Part shown: in pieces, positions 52,315 through 61,054 of the stretch
Numbering within the stretch: the first letter of the stretch is position 1
How the letters are laid out: each line of letters starts with the position of its first letter
NCBI GenBank assembly: GCA_902565325.1
Contig: CACFEM010000001.1
Location: 1 to 64,000, forward strand
Direction of reading: 5' to 3'
Source: an uncultured Pelagibacteraceae bacterium
GTDB lineage: Bacteria; Pseudomonadota; Alphaproteobacteria; Pelagibacterales; Pelagibacteraceae
Length of the DNA stretch: 64,000 bases
Program-made: the position numbers and the translations under genes
Notes under the pieces: generated by a model
Told to the model about the DNA's origin: nothing
Databases searched by the model: none
Seen by the model: only the letters and a program-made list of their open reading frames with translations

Positions 52315-53535
52315 ATGAGAAAAATACTAGTTACTTTATTGTTTCTGCTTTTTGGAACTTCTGCATTTGCAGATTGTAACATTAAAAGTGGTTCAATAAA
52401 TATTTTGGCAAATGATTTTCCTGCATTAAGAACTTTCGTTGAAACTTCTAAACAATGTAAAGGAAGTGCTGATTTTAAAGTGACTCACTCATCAGAGCAT
52501 AATAAAATCGCTGTGCCAGCTTTGACTGCAAATCCATCTGAGTTTTCAGCAAGAATTGCAGCTAATAGTTCAATTGTTCCTTTGATGAACCAAGATTTAA
52601 TTAGACCATTAGATGATCTTGTTAAAAAATATGGAAAAGGAATTCAAGATTCTCAATTAATTACAATCGATGGAAAAGTAATGGCTGTAGCGTTTATGGC
52701 TAATACTCAACATTTGTATTACAGAGAAGATATTTTGAAAGACCTTGGTATAGCTATTCCAAAAACTTATGAGGAAGTAGTTGCAGCATCTGAAAAAATT
52801 AGAGCTTCAGGTAAAATGCAATATCCTTACGCAGCTGCATACAAAGCTGGTTGGAATTTAGCAGAAGAATTTGTGAACATGTTTATTGGTCACGGTGGTG
52901 AATTCTTTAAATCTGGAAGTGCAGAGCCTAATATTAATAACGCTAAAGGTGTTGCTACTTTAAATATGTTAAAAAAATTGTCTGAATTGAGTAACCCTGA
53001 TTACTTAACTCATGATAGTGAAGCAATTAAAGTAGAATGGGAGTCTGGTAATGTTGCATTGATGACACTATGGGCATCTAGATCAGGAACACTTTTAGAT
53101 GATGAAGGTGATCCTAATATTACTAAAGCAACAAAACTAACTGGACCTGCTACTGTAGGTGGAGGAAATATTCCGGCTGCTACATTATGGTGGGATGGTT
53201 TCACACTTGCAAAAAATAGACCTGATGCAGATGCTGAAGCAACATTTAGATCTTTAGCGCATGCAGCATCAAATAAGAAGATGGTTGCTGACGCTGCTGA
53301 TCAAGCCGTTTGGTTAGTAGAAGGGTTTGTACCAGGACCAAAATCTATTGGTGTTATCGAAGCTGTAAAAATGGGAGCAAAACCATATCCAATGTTACCG
53401 CAAATGGGTTTAATGCATGGTGCATTAGGAAGTGAGATTGTTGAGTTTTTACAAGGTAAAGAGTCAGCTGAACAAGCATTGAAAGATGTTGAAGCTGCTT
53501 ATATTAGTAAAGCTAAAGAACAAGGCTTTCTATAA
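52315..53535 (+). CDS. Sugar-type ABC transporter substrate-binding protein
   Basis: A 406-residue family 1 binding protein with signal peptide (about residues 1-19, ending SAFA). It has NILANDFPALRTF, the hinge-containing MAVAFMANTQHLYYREDILKDLGI and the WWDGFTLAKNRPDAD region typical of sugar and polyol binding proteins, but it is quite unlike the binding protein of the minus-strand operon. SD-like GAGAG precedes the ATG. A strong stem-loop follows the gene. The ligand is unknown; the neighbours (cupin, SnoaL, MetE-like) suggest an unusual modified carbohydrate or osmolyte. Confidence 0.9.
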   Translation: MRKILVTLLFLLFGTSAFADCNIKSGSINILANDFPALRTFVETSKQCKGSADFKVTHSSEHNKIAVPALTANPSEFSARIAANSSIVPLMNQDLIRPLDDLVKKYGKGIQDSQLITIDGKVMAVAFMANTQHLYYREDILKDLGIAIPKTYEEVVAASEKIRASGKMQYPYAAAYKAGWNLAEEFVNMFIGHGGEFFKSGSAEPNINNAKGVATLNMLKKLSELSNPDYLTHDSEAIKVEWESGNVALMTLWASRSGTLLDDEGDPNITKATKLTGPATVGGGNIPAATLWWDGFTLAKNRPDADAEATFRSLAHAASNKKMVADAADQAVWLVEGFVPGPKSIGVIEAVKMGAKPYPMLPQMGLMHGALGSEIVEFLQGKESAEQALKDVEAAYISKAKEQGFL

Positions 53536-53549
53536 AATCTAAAACTTAT

Positions 53550-53572
53550 AAGTGGGGATTTACTCCCCACTT
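53550..53572 (+). promoter_or_regulatory. Stem-loop between binding protein and permease genes
   Basis: AAGTGGGGA and TCCCCACTT pair over nine bases around a five-base loop, 15 bp after the binding-protein stop. There is no T-tract, so it is likely an mRNA-stabilising or processing structure protecting the upstream message. Confidence 0.75.
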
Positions 53573-53585
53573 AATCATTATTTAA

Positions 53586-54614
53586 ATGCCTAATAAAACT
53601 TTTTTCTGGTTTTTTTTACCAACAGGCTTAGCAATGATCCTGTTTATTGGGTTACCAATTATATCTACCGGCATTCAATCCTTTTACGCACAACATGATC
53701 AAGTAGTAAAAGAAGTTAAAAAATGTGACCCTTTTGGATGTACTGTTTCAATTGTTGTTGATAACGAAGAAACCTCGAAAATTAGAGAAGCAAAGCCACT
53801 TGGTAAATTTAATGGCTTTGGCACTTATACTGATCGAAATCATTTAGCGGTTGATGAAATAAAAAAATTTTGGAATGAAACTGAAAGTTTTGGCGCTTTT
53901 GTAGACCAGGTAACTAATCTACCCTTTTATAAAGCTCTAATATTTACTTTAACTTATTGCCTATTTGTTACACCAAATGTACTCCTCTTAGGATTTATTA
54001 TTGCATTAAGCTTAAATGCAGTTGCTAGAAAAATTAGGGGGCCTTTAATCTTTGGTACAATTTTACCGATGATTGTTACACCGTTGGTTGGATCATTAGT
54101 ATTATTTTGGATGATAGATTCACAAGGTATAATTGGAGCAAATATTCAAAATTTGATGAATGATCCTTATTTATCACTTAAATCATCAAAAACATTAACT
54201 TGGATAACAATTATTATTTATGGTATTTGGCATCACTCCCCTTTTGCCTTTGTAGTTTTTTATGCAGCACTTCAAACAGTCCCTCAAGAACCAATTGAAG
54301 CTGCAATTATAGATGGAGCCTCAAGATTTCAAAGAATTAAACATATAGTTTTACCACATATTTATCCTGTAGTTACATTTGTTGCTTTGATTTCTTTAAT
54401 GGATAACTTTAGAGTATTTGAGCCCATTATAGGGTTTAGCGCTGAAGGAAGTGCACAATCTTTATCTTGGTTAATCTATGACAATTTAGTTAATGAGGAA
54501 GTGATATTGTTTGGTTCTGCTGCAGCTACTTCAATGATGACAATTATTGGAATAGCTATTCTGCTAGCACCAGTATTAATTAGAACTTGGAAAGAATTTA
54601 AAACAGCGAGATAA
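53586..54614 (+). CDS. Sugar-type ABC transporter permease (MalF type)
   Basis: A 342-residue permease. After the first helix (about 7-28) there is a soluble region of about 85 residues with two cysteines (KKCDPFGCTVS) that could form a periplasmic disulfide, then the transmembrane core with the EAA loop EPIEAAIIDGASRFQRIKH. Downstream partner starts two bases after its stop. Together with the 293-residue permease it forms the channel for the 52-kb binding protein. No ATPase is encoded nearby. Confidence 0.9.
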   Translation: MPNKTFFWFFLPTGLAMILFIGLPIISTGIQSFYAQHDQVVKEVKKCDPFGCTVSIVVDNEETSKIREAKPLGKFNGFGTYTDRNHLAVDEIKKFWNETESFGAFVDQVTNLPFYKALIFTLTYCLFVTPNVLLLGFIIALSLNAVARKIRGPLIFGTILPMIVTPLVGSLVLFWMIDSQGIIGANIQNLMNDPYLSLKSSKTLTWITIIIYGIWHHSPFAFVVFYAALQTVPQEPIEAAIIDGASRFQRIKHIVLPHIYPVVTFVALISLMDNFRVFEPIIGFSAEGSAQSLSWLIYDNLVNEEVILFGSAAATSMMTIIGIAILLAPVLIRTWKEFKTAR

Positions 54615-54616
54615 TT

Positions 54617-55498
54617 ATGGATTATGGATTAGATACAAAATCAACTCGTTTAAAAACTTTTAATACTATTTTTATAATCACTTGGTTGTTGATTGCTTGT
54701 TTTCCTTTTATTTGGACTTTTTGGGGATCATTTAAAGTAAGAGCTGATTTCTTTTCAAGATCTGATTGGTGGTATGCAATATCAGCATTTAATACCTTAA
54801 TTGAAACTGGCGGACAATTTACAACCAATGCTTATACACAAGCTTGGACTGAAGGCGAATTTTGGAAAGCTTCAAAAAATACAATTATAGTTACAGTATT
54901 TGTTGTAAGTATTTCTTTGTTTTTAGGAACTTTAGGAGCATACGCTCTTTCAAGATCAACTGAGAAATATGCTTTTTGGATTTTAATGGCAGCTTTAATT
55001 TTTAGAGCTATGCCACATATAACTTTAGTATCAGGATATCTATTTCCTTTCTTTGAATTGCAGATTTGGGGAATTCTTCCAACTACAATTGTTGTTTTGG
55101 TTGCTATAAATCAACCTTTTACTTTGTGGCTGCTTTATTCATTTTTCAAAACTGTTCCTAAAGAACTTGATGAAAGTGCTTTAATTGATGGTTGTTCTTA
55201 TTTTCAAGCTTTCAGACATATCATTATGCCCGTGATGTGGCCTGGAGTAATTACAGCAGGACTATTTAGTTTAATGTTAGCTTATAATGATTTTACAGTA
55301 ACAGCGTTACTTCTTAATCAAGAAAATCATACTATGGTTCCAAAAATTCAAAGTTATTTAGGTACTAATCAACATGAAGGAAATTTAATGTGGGCAGTTT
55401 CTGCAGTTGTATCTGCTACTGCACCTTTATTTATGCTTGTTATGTTTTTCCAAAGACAGGTTATTAGTGGTTTAACTGCTGGAGCTGTAAAAGGTTGA
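54617..55498 (+). CDS. Sugar-type ABC transporter permease (MalG type)
   Basis: A 293-residue MalG-like subunit of normal length with six helices. The EAA loop KELDESALIDGCSYFQAFRH and the ending VISGLTAGAVKG are those of the family. It completes the plus-strand transporter and is coupled by a four-base overlap (TTGA) to the following HAD-like gene. The ATPase is likely supplied by the MsmX/UgpC-type gene at 47-48 kb or by another in the genome. Confidence 0.92.
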   Translation: MDYGLDTKSTRLKTFNTIFIITWLLIACFPFIWTFWGSFKVRADFFSRSDWWYAISAFNTLIETGGQFTTNAYTQAWTEGEFWKASKNTIIVTVFVVSISLFLGTLGAYALSRSTEKYAFWILMAALIFRAMPHITLVSGYLFPFFELQIWGILPTTIVVLVAINQPFTLWLLYSFFKTVPKELDESALIDGCSYFQAFRHIIMPVMWPGVITAGLFSLMLAYNDFTVTALLLNQENHTMVPKIQSYLGTNQHEGNLMWAVSAVVSATAPLFMLVMFFQRQVISGLTAGAVKG

Positions 55499-56157
55499 AA
55501 TATTATAAAGCATTACTTTTTGGGTCTATTGGATCTATTGTTGAAACCTCAGAAATTCAAAGAAAATCATTTAATAAAGCATTCAAAGAATATGGGCTTG
55601 ATTGGAATTGGACCAAACGCGAGTATTTAAGTTTATTAAATAAATCTGGTGGCAAAGATAGAATATCAAAATATGCCAAAATGAAAAAAATTAAAGTAAA
55701 CTCGGTATATTTAAGAAATTTAAAAACGAAAATCTTTAATAATTATCTTAAAAGAAATCAGCTTAAATTAAGGTCAGGTGTTAAAAATTTAATCTCTTTA
55801 TGCAAAAAAGAAAATATAAAGATTGCATTTGTTTCATCTACATCTTCAAACAATATAAATGCAATCTTATATTGTTTAAGAAATTCAATTAATAAAAAGG
55901 ATTTTAACTTTATAGGAAATGCAAAATTAGTAAAAAAATTCAAACCTAACCCAGATATATACTTACTAGCACTTAAAAAACTTAGACTAAAAGCTAATGA
56001 TTGTGTAGCAATTGAGGATTCTCAAGAAAGTTTAAATTCAGCTAGGCGAGCTAAAATAAAATGTATAATTTTTCCTGGAAAATTTCATTCTTCAAAAAAA
56101 TTTATTGGAGCTTATAAAAAAGTTTATCAGCTTAATAAAAATATTATTTTGAGATAA
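55495..56157 (+). CDS. HAD-fold protein lacking the catalytic aspartate (pseudo-HAD)
   Basis: A 220-residue HAD-IA-like protein (CbbY/PGP type) with a helical cap at about 20-85 and preserved motifs II to IV (VSSTSSNNIN, KKFKPNPDIYLLAL, CVAIEDSQESLNSA). Motif I, normally DxDGT with the nucleophile, reads LLFGSIGSIVET: glycine G10 replaces the nucleophile and I12 the general acid. It therefore should not form an aspartyl phosphate. The rest is well conserved, so a regulatory or binding role is more likely than decay. The start is TTG, overlapping the permease stop. It is the last gene of the operon. Confidence 0.8.
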   Translation: MKYYKALLFGSIGSIVETSEIQRKSFNKAFKEYGLDWNWTKREYLSLLNKSGGKDRISKYAKMKKIKVNSVYLRNLKTKIFNNYLKRNQLKLRSGVKNLISLCKKENIKIAFVSSTSSNNINAILYCLRNSINKKDFNFIGNAKLVKKFKPNPDIYLLALKKLRLKANDCVAIEDSQESLNSARRAKIKCIIFPGKFHSSKKFIGAYKKVYQLNKNIILR

Positions 56158-56899
56158 ATTCTTTTACCAAATTATTAAACTGATCAGGCTGTTCTAAGTG
56201 AACATTATGAGCACAGTCTTTAAATATTTCTAAACGGCTATTTTTAATATTTTTATTTAGTGTATCAACTTGATCAAAATTATATGAAGTATCTTTATCA
56301 CCCCATATTATAAGAGTTTCATTTTTTATATTTTTTAAATTTTCTTTACCTCTCCAATTTTTCATTGCTAGTAATGCATTATCAGCAGCTTCTAATGAAA
56401 CATTTTTAACAGCATTTTCACAAAGGAAATAATTTTTATCCTTAACACCTTTTACAAACCACTTAAGAGGTACTCTAGAAAAAGAGAGTTGTGTACCTTC
56501 TTTTTTAAGTTTTTTCCTTGTTTCATCCATAGTCTCAAATCTTCCCGGGATATCTCCAATAGATCCTGTTGCAAAACAAATTAATTTATTAACTCTATTC
56601 CCAATCAATTTTGTAATTTCTTGAACAATCATTCCCCCCATTGAATGACCAATTAAATTGAATTTATCTATCTTTTTTTGATCTAATATATTTATAATTT
56701 CTTTAGCCATTTTATTAATAGAATCTAAAGATTTTACGTTATAACTTTCTCCAAATCCTGGGAGAGCTGGAGTAATCACACGATAATCTTTTGAAAAAAA
56801 TTCTTTTTGAAAAGTCCACATTTCAGATGAGCCTAGATAGCCATGAACTAAAACAAAAGGAAACCCTTCGCCTAAATCATCTACGTAAATATTGCTCAT
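56144..56899 (-). CDS. Alpha/beta hydrolase
   Basis: A 251-residue soluble alpha/beta hydrolase. The oxyanion region is LVHGYLGSSEMW, the nucleophile elbow GHSMGGMI (serine about 98), the aspartate WGDKDTSYN and the histidine CAHNVHLEQP. It hydrolyses an ester, lactone or C-C bond in the cytoplasm. It overlaps the LysE-type exporter gene upstream by four bases and the convergent HAD-like gene at its end by 14 bp. The substrate is not indicated. Confidence 0.88.
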   Translation of the reverse strand: MSNIYVDDLGEGFPFVLVHGYLGSSEMWTFQKEFFSKDYRVITPALPGFGESYNVKSLDSINKMAKEIINILDQKKIDKFNLIGHSMGGMIVQEITKLIGNRVNKLICFATGSIGDIPGRFETMDETRKKLKKEGTQLSFSRVPLKWFVKGVKDKNYFLCENAVKNVSLEAADNALLAMKNWRGKENLKNIKNETLIIWGDKDTSYNFDQVDTLNKNIKNSRLEIFKDCAHNVHLEQPDQFNNLVKEFISK

Positions 56900-57501
56900 A
56901 ATATTTCCTTAATAATGAATAAAGTTAAAATAGACATAAAACATATAATAAAAATATTAATTACTTTCCAAATTTTTTTACTATTAGCATACTTTGATAA
57001 ATAATTAGATAAATATCCTAATATAAAAAAAAATAAAAATGATGCTATAGACGCACCTATCCCAAATAAAATTTTTTGGTTAAGTAAATAATTTTTTGAA
57101 AAATTTCCAAGAAAAAAAACTGTATCAGAATAAACATGTGGATTTAAATATGTAAATCCTAAAGTTTTAAATACAATATTTAATTTTGAAATATTATTTG
57201 GCTCAGTGCTAAAATTAATATCAGAATAATGAGATTTTATTTTTTTAAAAATAAAGTGAAGTAAAAATAAAATTAAAAATAAATTTAAAATTAATTCAAT
57301 TAAAGAGTTAAAATATTGATTAAAATAATGGAAAAGAAAAATACCCAAAAAAATTAATATCAAATCTGATATTGAGCATATTAAGCAAACAATAAATATG
57401 TGTTGTTTTTTTAAACCTTGCTCAATAACAAAAATATTCTGGGCACCTATAGCTAAGATTAAGCTAATCCCAGTAAAGAAGCCTAATACCAGGTATTCCA
57501 T
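56896..57501 (-). CDS. LysE/ArgO-family amino acid exporter
   Basis: A 201-residue membrane protein with about six helices. GISLILAIGAQNIFVIEQGLKKQH at the N-terminus is the conserved ArgO/LysE pattern (IGAQN-F-hhxQGhxxQH), and the PHVYSDTVFFLG of the second half is the NPHVYLDT-like counterpart. It exports a basic or other amino acid. It is in tandem with the VOC gene and the hydrolase gene on the minus strand; a functional link is not obvious. Confidence 0.88.
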   Translation of the reverse strand: MEYLVLGFFTGISLILAIGAQNIFVIEQGLKKQHIFIVCLICSISDLILIFLGIFLFHYFNQYFNSLIELILNLFLILFLLHFIFKKIKSHYSDINFSTEPNNISKLNIVFKTLGFTYLNPHVYSDTVFFLGNFSKNYLLNQKILFGIGASIASFLFFFILGYLSNYLSKYANSKKIWKVINIFIICFMSILTLFIIKEIL

Positions 57502-57513
57502 TAGGCTTTAAGT

Positions 57514-57924
57514 TTACTCTGGATTTGCTGTTAATGTTTTGATTTCTAGAATATTTTCGTTTGGGTCTTTAACGAAGAAAGTTTCTTGCTCGTATTTTGT
57601 TCCTTTAAATCTCAAATAAGGTTCATCGTAATACTTAGTTCCACTATCTTTTAATCTTTGTTTTAAAGCATCAAAGTCTTTTCTGGATAAATGAACACCA
57701 AAATGAGGGACAGAAACATTTCCCATGTCTACATCATGTCTCTCATTGTCTAATTTATGTTCGCTTTTATGCAAAGTTAATTCATTGCCCCAAAAATCTA
57801 CATCAGCCCATTCCTGAGCAGAGTTATCTAACCGACATCCTAAAGTTTCACTATAAAACTTCTTAGCAACCTCTAAATCACCACAAGGAATAGCTAAATG
57901 AAAACAATTAGTATTCTTATACAT
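57514..57924 (-). CDS. VOC-family (glyoxalase/dioxygenase superfamily) protein
   Basis: A 136-residue single VOC domain pair. CFHLAIPCGDLEVAKKFYSETLG begins the first beta-alpha-beta-beta-beta unit with a metal-ligand histidine (H9); HFGVHLSRKDFDALKQRLK begins the second and ENILEIKTL near residue 127 supplies the closing glutamate. Such proteins isomerise, epimerise or cleave small metabolites or bind drugs. Twelve bases from the LysE-type gene on the same strand. Specific function unknown. Confidence 0.85.
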   Translation of the reverse strand: MYKNTNCFHLAIPCGDLEVAKKFYSETLGCRLDNSAQEWADVDFWGNELTLHKSEHKLDNERHDVDMGNVSVPHFGVHLSRKDFDALKQRLKDSGTKYYDEPYLRFKGTKYEQETFFVKDPNENILEIKTLTANPE

Positions 57925-58008
57925 TTCAACCCTCTTTAAATTGCGTATTTAATCACTATATAAAGCATGTAATTTTTTTTATCAACCGCGACAAATTTTT
58001 AAGGAAAT

Positions 58009-58593
58009 ATGAGTGATTTTTTACAATCAATAATTGATAGAGATCCAGCTGCTAAGTCTAAACTAAGTTTGGTTTTAACTTATCCTGGTGTCAAAGCAGT
58101 ATTCTTTCATAGAATAGCAAACTTTTTTAGTACTGCTAAATTTCATTTGATTGCAAGAATCATTTCTCAATTTTCAAGATTCTTAACAGGTATTGAAATT
58201 CATCCAAATGCAAAAATTGGAAAAAATTTATTTATAGATCATGGAATGGGAGTAGTGATTGGAGAAACATCTGAGATTGGTGATAACGTAACTATTTATC
58301 ACATGGTTACATTAGGTGGTATTGCTCCAAGTATAAATTCCAATGATCAACGTAATACTAAAAGACATCCTACTATAAAAGAGGATGTTGTAATTGGTTC
58401 AGGTGCACAAGTGTTAGGACCCGTAGTAGTTGGTAGAGGTGCAAGAATTGGAGCTAATGCAGTAATCACTAAAGATGTTGCAGAAAATGCTGTGATGGTT
58501 GGAATTCCAGCAAGAAGTGTTGGAATAGCTGATAGTGAATTTAAACCTTATGGTATTACACCTGACAGTGATAAAAAATCAGATAATGAATAA
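58009..58593 (+). CDS. cysE: Serine O-acetyltransferase
   Basis: A 194-residue short-form CysE. The left-handed beta helix is visible in [44 protein letters not shown], containing the conserved histidine-aspartate pair, and the later hexapeptides [27 protein letters not shown]. It makes O-acetylserine, the carbon skeleton for cysteine. It overlaps cysK by eight bases, so the two sequential enzymes are co-translated. The N-terminal helical domain is the reduced version seen in many bacteria. Confidence 0.93.
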   Translation: MSDFLQSIIDRDPAAKSKLSLVLTYPGVKAVFFHRIANFFSTAKFHLIARIISQFSRFLTGIEIHPNAKIGKNLFIDHGMGVVIGETSEIGDNVTIYHMVTLGGIAPSINSNDQRNTKRHPTIKEDVVIGSGAQVLGPVVVGRGARIGANAVITKDVAENAVMVGIPARSVGIADSEFKPYGITPDSDKKSDNE

Positions 58594-59587
58594 TACACAA
58601 AACGATTTTATTTCAGGAATAGGAAATACTCCATTAATTAAACTAAGGGCTGCTTCAGAAATCACTGGATGTAATATTTATGGAAAAGCAGAATTTTTAA
58701 ATCCAGGAGGATCAGTCAAAGATAGAGCTGCCCTTGCTTTAATTAAAGATGCTCAAGAAAAAAAATTAATTGCTAAAGGTGGAATAGTTGTTGAAGGAAC
58801 AGCTGGTAACACTGGGATTGGTTTAGGTCTATTAGGAAATTCCTTAGGTTATAAAACAATCATCGTAATGAACGATAACCAAACTCAAGAAAAAAAAGAT
58901 TTACTTAGAAATCTTGGAGCTGAATTAAGATTAGTGCCACCTAAACCTTATAAAGATGATAACAATTTTGTTAAAGTGGCAGCGAGACTTGCAGATGAAT
59001 TAAGACCAACAAACAATAACGGTGTGATTTGGGCTAATCAGTTTGATAACACAGCAAATGCCAAAGGTCATTACGAAGGTACAGGACAAGAAATATGGGA
59101 ACAAACTGAAGGTAAAGTTGATGGCTTTGTATGTTCTTCTGGAACTGGAGGAACAATTTCTGGTGTCAGTAATGCTCTTAAAGAAAAAAACAAAAATATT
59201 AAAATTTACTTATCTGATCCAAAGGGATCAGCTCTTTATAATTACATTAAAAATGGTGAACTAAAGTCAGAAGGAGGATCAATTACTGAAGGAATTGGTT
59301 CAAGCAGAGTAACAGCTAACTTTGGTGAGGCTAAGATTGATGATGCATACTCTATAGATGATCATGAGGCACTGCCTATACTCTATGATTTAATTCAAAA
59401 TGAAGGCTTAAGCTTAGGTACTAGTTGCGGTATCAATATCGCTGGCGCAATAAGAATGGGTAAAGAATTAGGGCCCGGTAAAACTATTGTAACAATTCTT
59501 TGTGATAGAAGTGATAAGTACGCAACTAAAATGTTTAATAAAAAATTCTTAGAAGAAAAAGGTTTGCCAGTACCTAATTGGTTTTAG
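58586..59587 (+). CDS. cysK: Cysteine synthase
   Basis: A 333-residue PLP enzyme: [19 protein letters not shown] has the PLP lysine, [11 protein letters not shown] the substrate loop, [11 protein letters not shown] the phosphate cradle and [16 protein letters not shown] the C-terminal serine/cysteine region. It replaces the acetyl group of O-acetylserine by sulfide. I use the ATG at 58586 inside the end of cysE; the frame extends further but within cysE. The coupling with cysE is direct. Relationship to a CBS-type synthase is possible, as the chain lacks the short GISSG-like loop differences needed to decide. Confidence 0.92.
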   Translation: MNNTQNDFISGIGNTPLIKLRAASEITGCNIYGKAEFLNPGGSVKDRAALALIKDAQEKKLIAKGGIVVEGTAGNTGIGLGLLGNSLGYKTIIVMNDNQTQEKKDLLRNLGAELRLVPPKPYKDDNNFVKVAARLADELRPTNNNGVIWANQFDNTANAKGHYEGTGQEIWEQTEGKVDGFVCSSGTGGTISGVSNALKEKNKNIKIYLSDPKGSALYNYIKNGELKSEGGSITEGIGSSRVTANFGEAKIDDAYSIDDHEALPILYDLIQNEGLSLGTSCGINIAGAIRMGKELGPGKTIVTILCDRSDKYATKMFNKKFLEEKGLPVPNWF

Positions 59588-60000
59588 ATATAAATTTTAT
59601 CAGCTAATCCGTAACAAAGTATTGCACTCAATAAAGTTAAAATTCCTGGTGTAATAACACCTTCAATAGATGTTTGTGGAGTATGACCTAACTTATTTAT
59701 TTTAATTGTATAAATTCCCACACAAAAAGCTGAAAGGTTTTGTAGAAATACTAAATTAAAAAAAGCCCATGTTCCTTGGAGCCCATCAGGTCTTATGAAC
59801 CCAACCCATATAGCCATAGCTACAGCTCCAATAAATAATGATCCGAAAAATCTTGTCATTATAGCGCCTGAATCGTCCATACCAAATTTGTCTAAAAATT
59901 TCTTTGTAGCAAAAACAGTCTGATATGCATAAGCAGCAAAAATTATGAAATGAACAAGAAAAACGATTAAATAAAATATTCCATTAAACTTTTCGATCAT
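59584..60000 (-). CDS. Four-helix membrane protein of unknown function
   Basis: A 138-residue protein with hydrophobic stretches at about residues 7-27, 48-66, 78-98 and 115-135. It begins MIEKFNGIFYLIVFLVHFIIFAAYAYQT (first part) and has the conserved-looking FGMDDSGAIMTRFFGSLF. It is convergent with cysK (four-base overlap). No family is recognised; the size and four helices resemble small DUF4345-like membrane proteins. The real function is unknown. Confidence 0.65.
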   Translation of the reverse strand: MIEKFNGIFYLIVFLVHFIIFAAYAYQTVFATKKFLDKFGMDDSGAIMTRFFGSLFIGAVAMAIWVGFIRPDGLQGTWAFFNLVFLQNLSAFCVGIYTIKINKLGHTPQTSIEGVITPGILTLLSAILCYGLADKIYI

Positions 60001-60070
60001 AATTAAACGTTATCAAAAATTAAAATCAAATTAAATAGCTAAAAACAGCATTTCTTATTGATAAAAATTG

Positions 60071-60134
60071 CATATCTGACGCGCGATATGAACGCATGAG
60101 ACTCATTCATAAAAATGTAACAGTATTAAGTTAC
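60071..60134. promoter_or_regulatory. Two dyads upstream of the small-protein operon
   Basis: CATATC and GATATG (60071-60090) flank a GC-rich eight-base centre, and GTAAC and GTTAC (60117-60134) flank an eight-base spacer. Both lie in the 160-bp gap before the 60161 gene, in a region otherwise AT-rich. They are candidates for a regulator binding site; which protein binds is unknown. Confidence 0.35.
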
Positions 60135-60160
60135 GGTTTAACTATTTAGAAAGGTAAATT

Positions 60161-60643
60161 ATGAAAAGATTAATATTAGCATTAGTATTTACATTAATGT
60201 CATCTCTTTCATTTGCAGATGGTCATAGTGGAAAAATAGATCTTAAAGGATTTTTTGTTGGTGATGCTAAAGTAATTGTTGATGATAAAGGAAACCCAAT
60301 GACTTTTGCTTATGATGGTTTGGTAGGTATGATGGCAGTAGGTGGTACTACATTTGGAGATAATTCATCTCATTATTGTGTTGGTGCTGGATCGATTCCT
60401 GGAAAAGGATTTGAGATGGGTCACTGTATTATAAAATTTATTAATGGAGATACTGCAATAACCTATTATGAGATTAAATTAGGTTACTCTATGGAGGGTA
60501 CATTTAAATGTATCAGTGGTACAGGTAGATATGAAGGTATCGAATGTAGTGGTACTACCGGCTATACCCAAATTAAAACAGCCCAAGAAGGTAAAGTTCA
60601 TTCAACGAATTATCTACAAGGAACTTATACTTTAAAAAAGTAA
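60161..60643 (+). CDS. Secreted protein of unknown function
   Basis: A 160-residue protein with a signal peptide (residues 1-19, LALVFTLMSSLSFA) and a beta-rich mature part containing four cysteines (HYCVG, GHCIIKF, FKCIS, IECSG) that could form two disulfides. GTFKCISGTGRYEGIECSGTTGYTQ has the glycine-rich strand pattern of small beta-barrel domains. Likely periplasmic. First gene of a plus-strand run of eight small genes that ends at 63200, with a GAAAGG-type ribosome site. Family not recognised with confidence. Confidence 0.65.
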   Translation: MKRLILALVFTLMSSLSFADGHSGKIDLKGFFVGDAKVIVDDKGNPMTFAYDGLVGMMAVGGTTFGDNSSHYCVGAGSIPGKGFEMGHCIIKFINGDTAITYYEIKLGYSMEGTFKCISGTGRYEGIECSGTTGYTQIKTAQEGKVHSTNYLQGTYTLKK

Positions 60644-60661
60644 ATTAATAGGAGATAACAA

Positions 60662-61036
60662 ATGAAAAAAATAATTATATTAATAAGCACTTTATTTTTT
60701 GCTACCTCAACTTATGCAGGCATGTCTGATAGCGACAAGAATAGAGCATGGGAATGTAGTGGAATCTATATGGCGAACTACTTCTTACCTTCAGGGGAAA
60801 CATTTGAATATAGTATGAAAGAAAAATCTATGGCATCTGTAAAAGTTTTAAAAGCTTATGCTTTAGAAGTAGGAATTCCTGAAAAGGAATGGGATGAAGG
60901 CGTAAACAAAGCTGTGGATAAGCATTATGGCTCTAAATTTGATGAGTCTAAAACTAATGCATGTCATGACTTTGTAAATTCAACAATACCTAATGGAGAA
61001 GATAGAGTTAAAAAGGTAGTTCAAACTCTATATTAA
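60662..61036 (+). CDS. Secreted small helical protein of unknown function
   Basis: A 124-residue protein with signal peptide (residues 1-19, ending TYA) and a mature helical domain of about 105 residues holding two cysteines (AWECSG and TNACHDF) placed to bridge the first and last helices. It is 18 bp after the previous secreted protein, with an AGGAG ribosome site, so the two are co-expressed. Predicted periplasmic. I do not recognise a family. Confidence 0.6.
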   Translation: MKKIIILISTLFFATSTYAGMSDSDKNRAWECSGIYMANYFLPSGETFEYSMKEKSMASVKVLKAYALEVGIPEKEWDEGVNKAVDKHYGSKFDESKTNACHDFVNSTIPNGEDRVKKVVQTLY

Positions 61037-61054
61037 CAAAGAAAGGAGAAAAAA

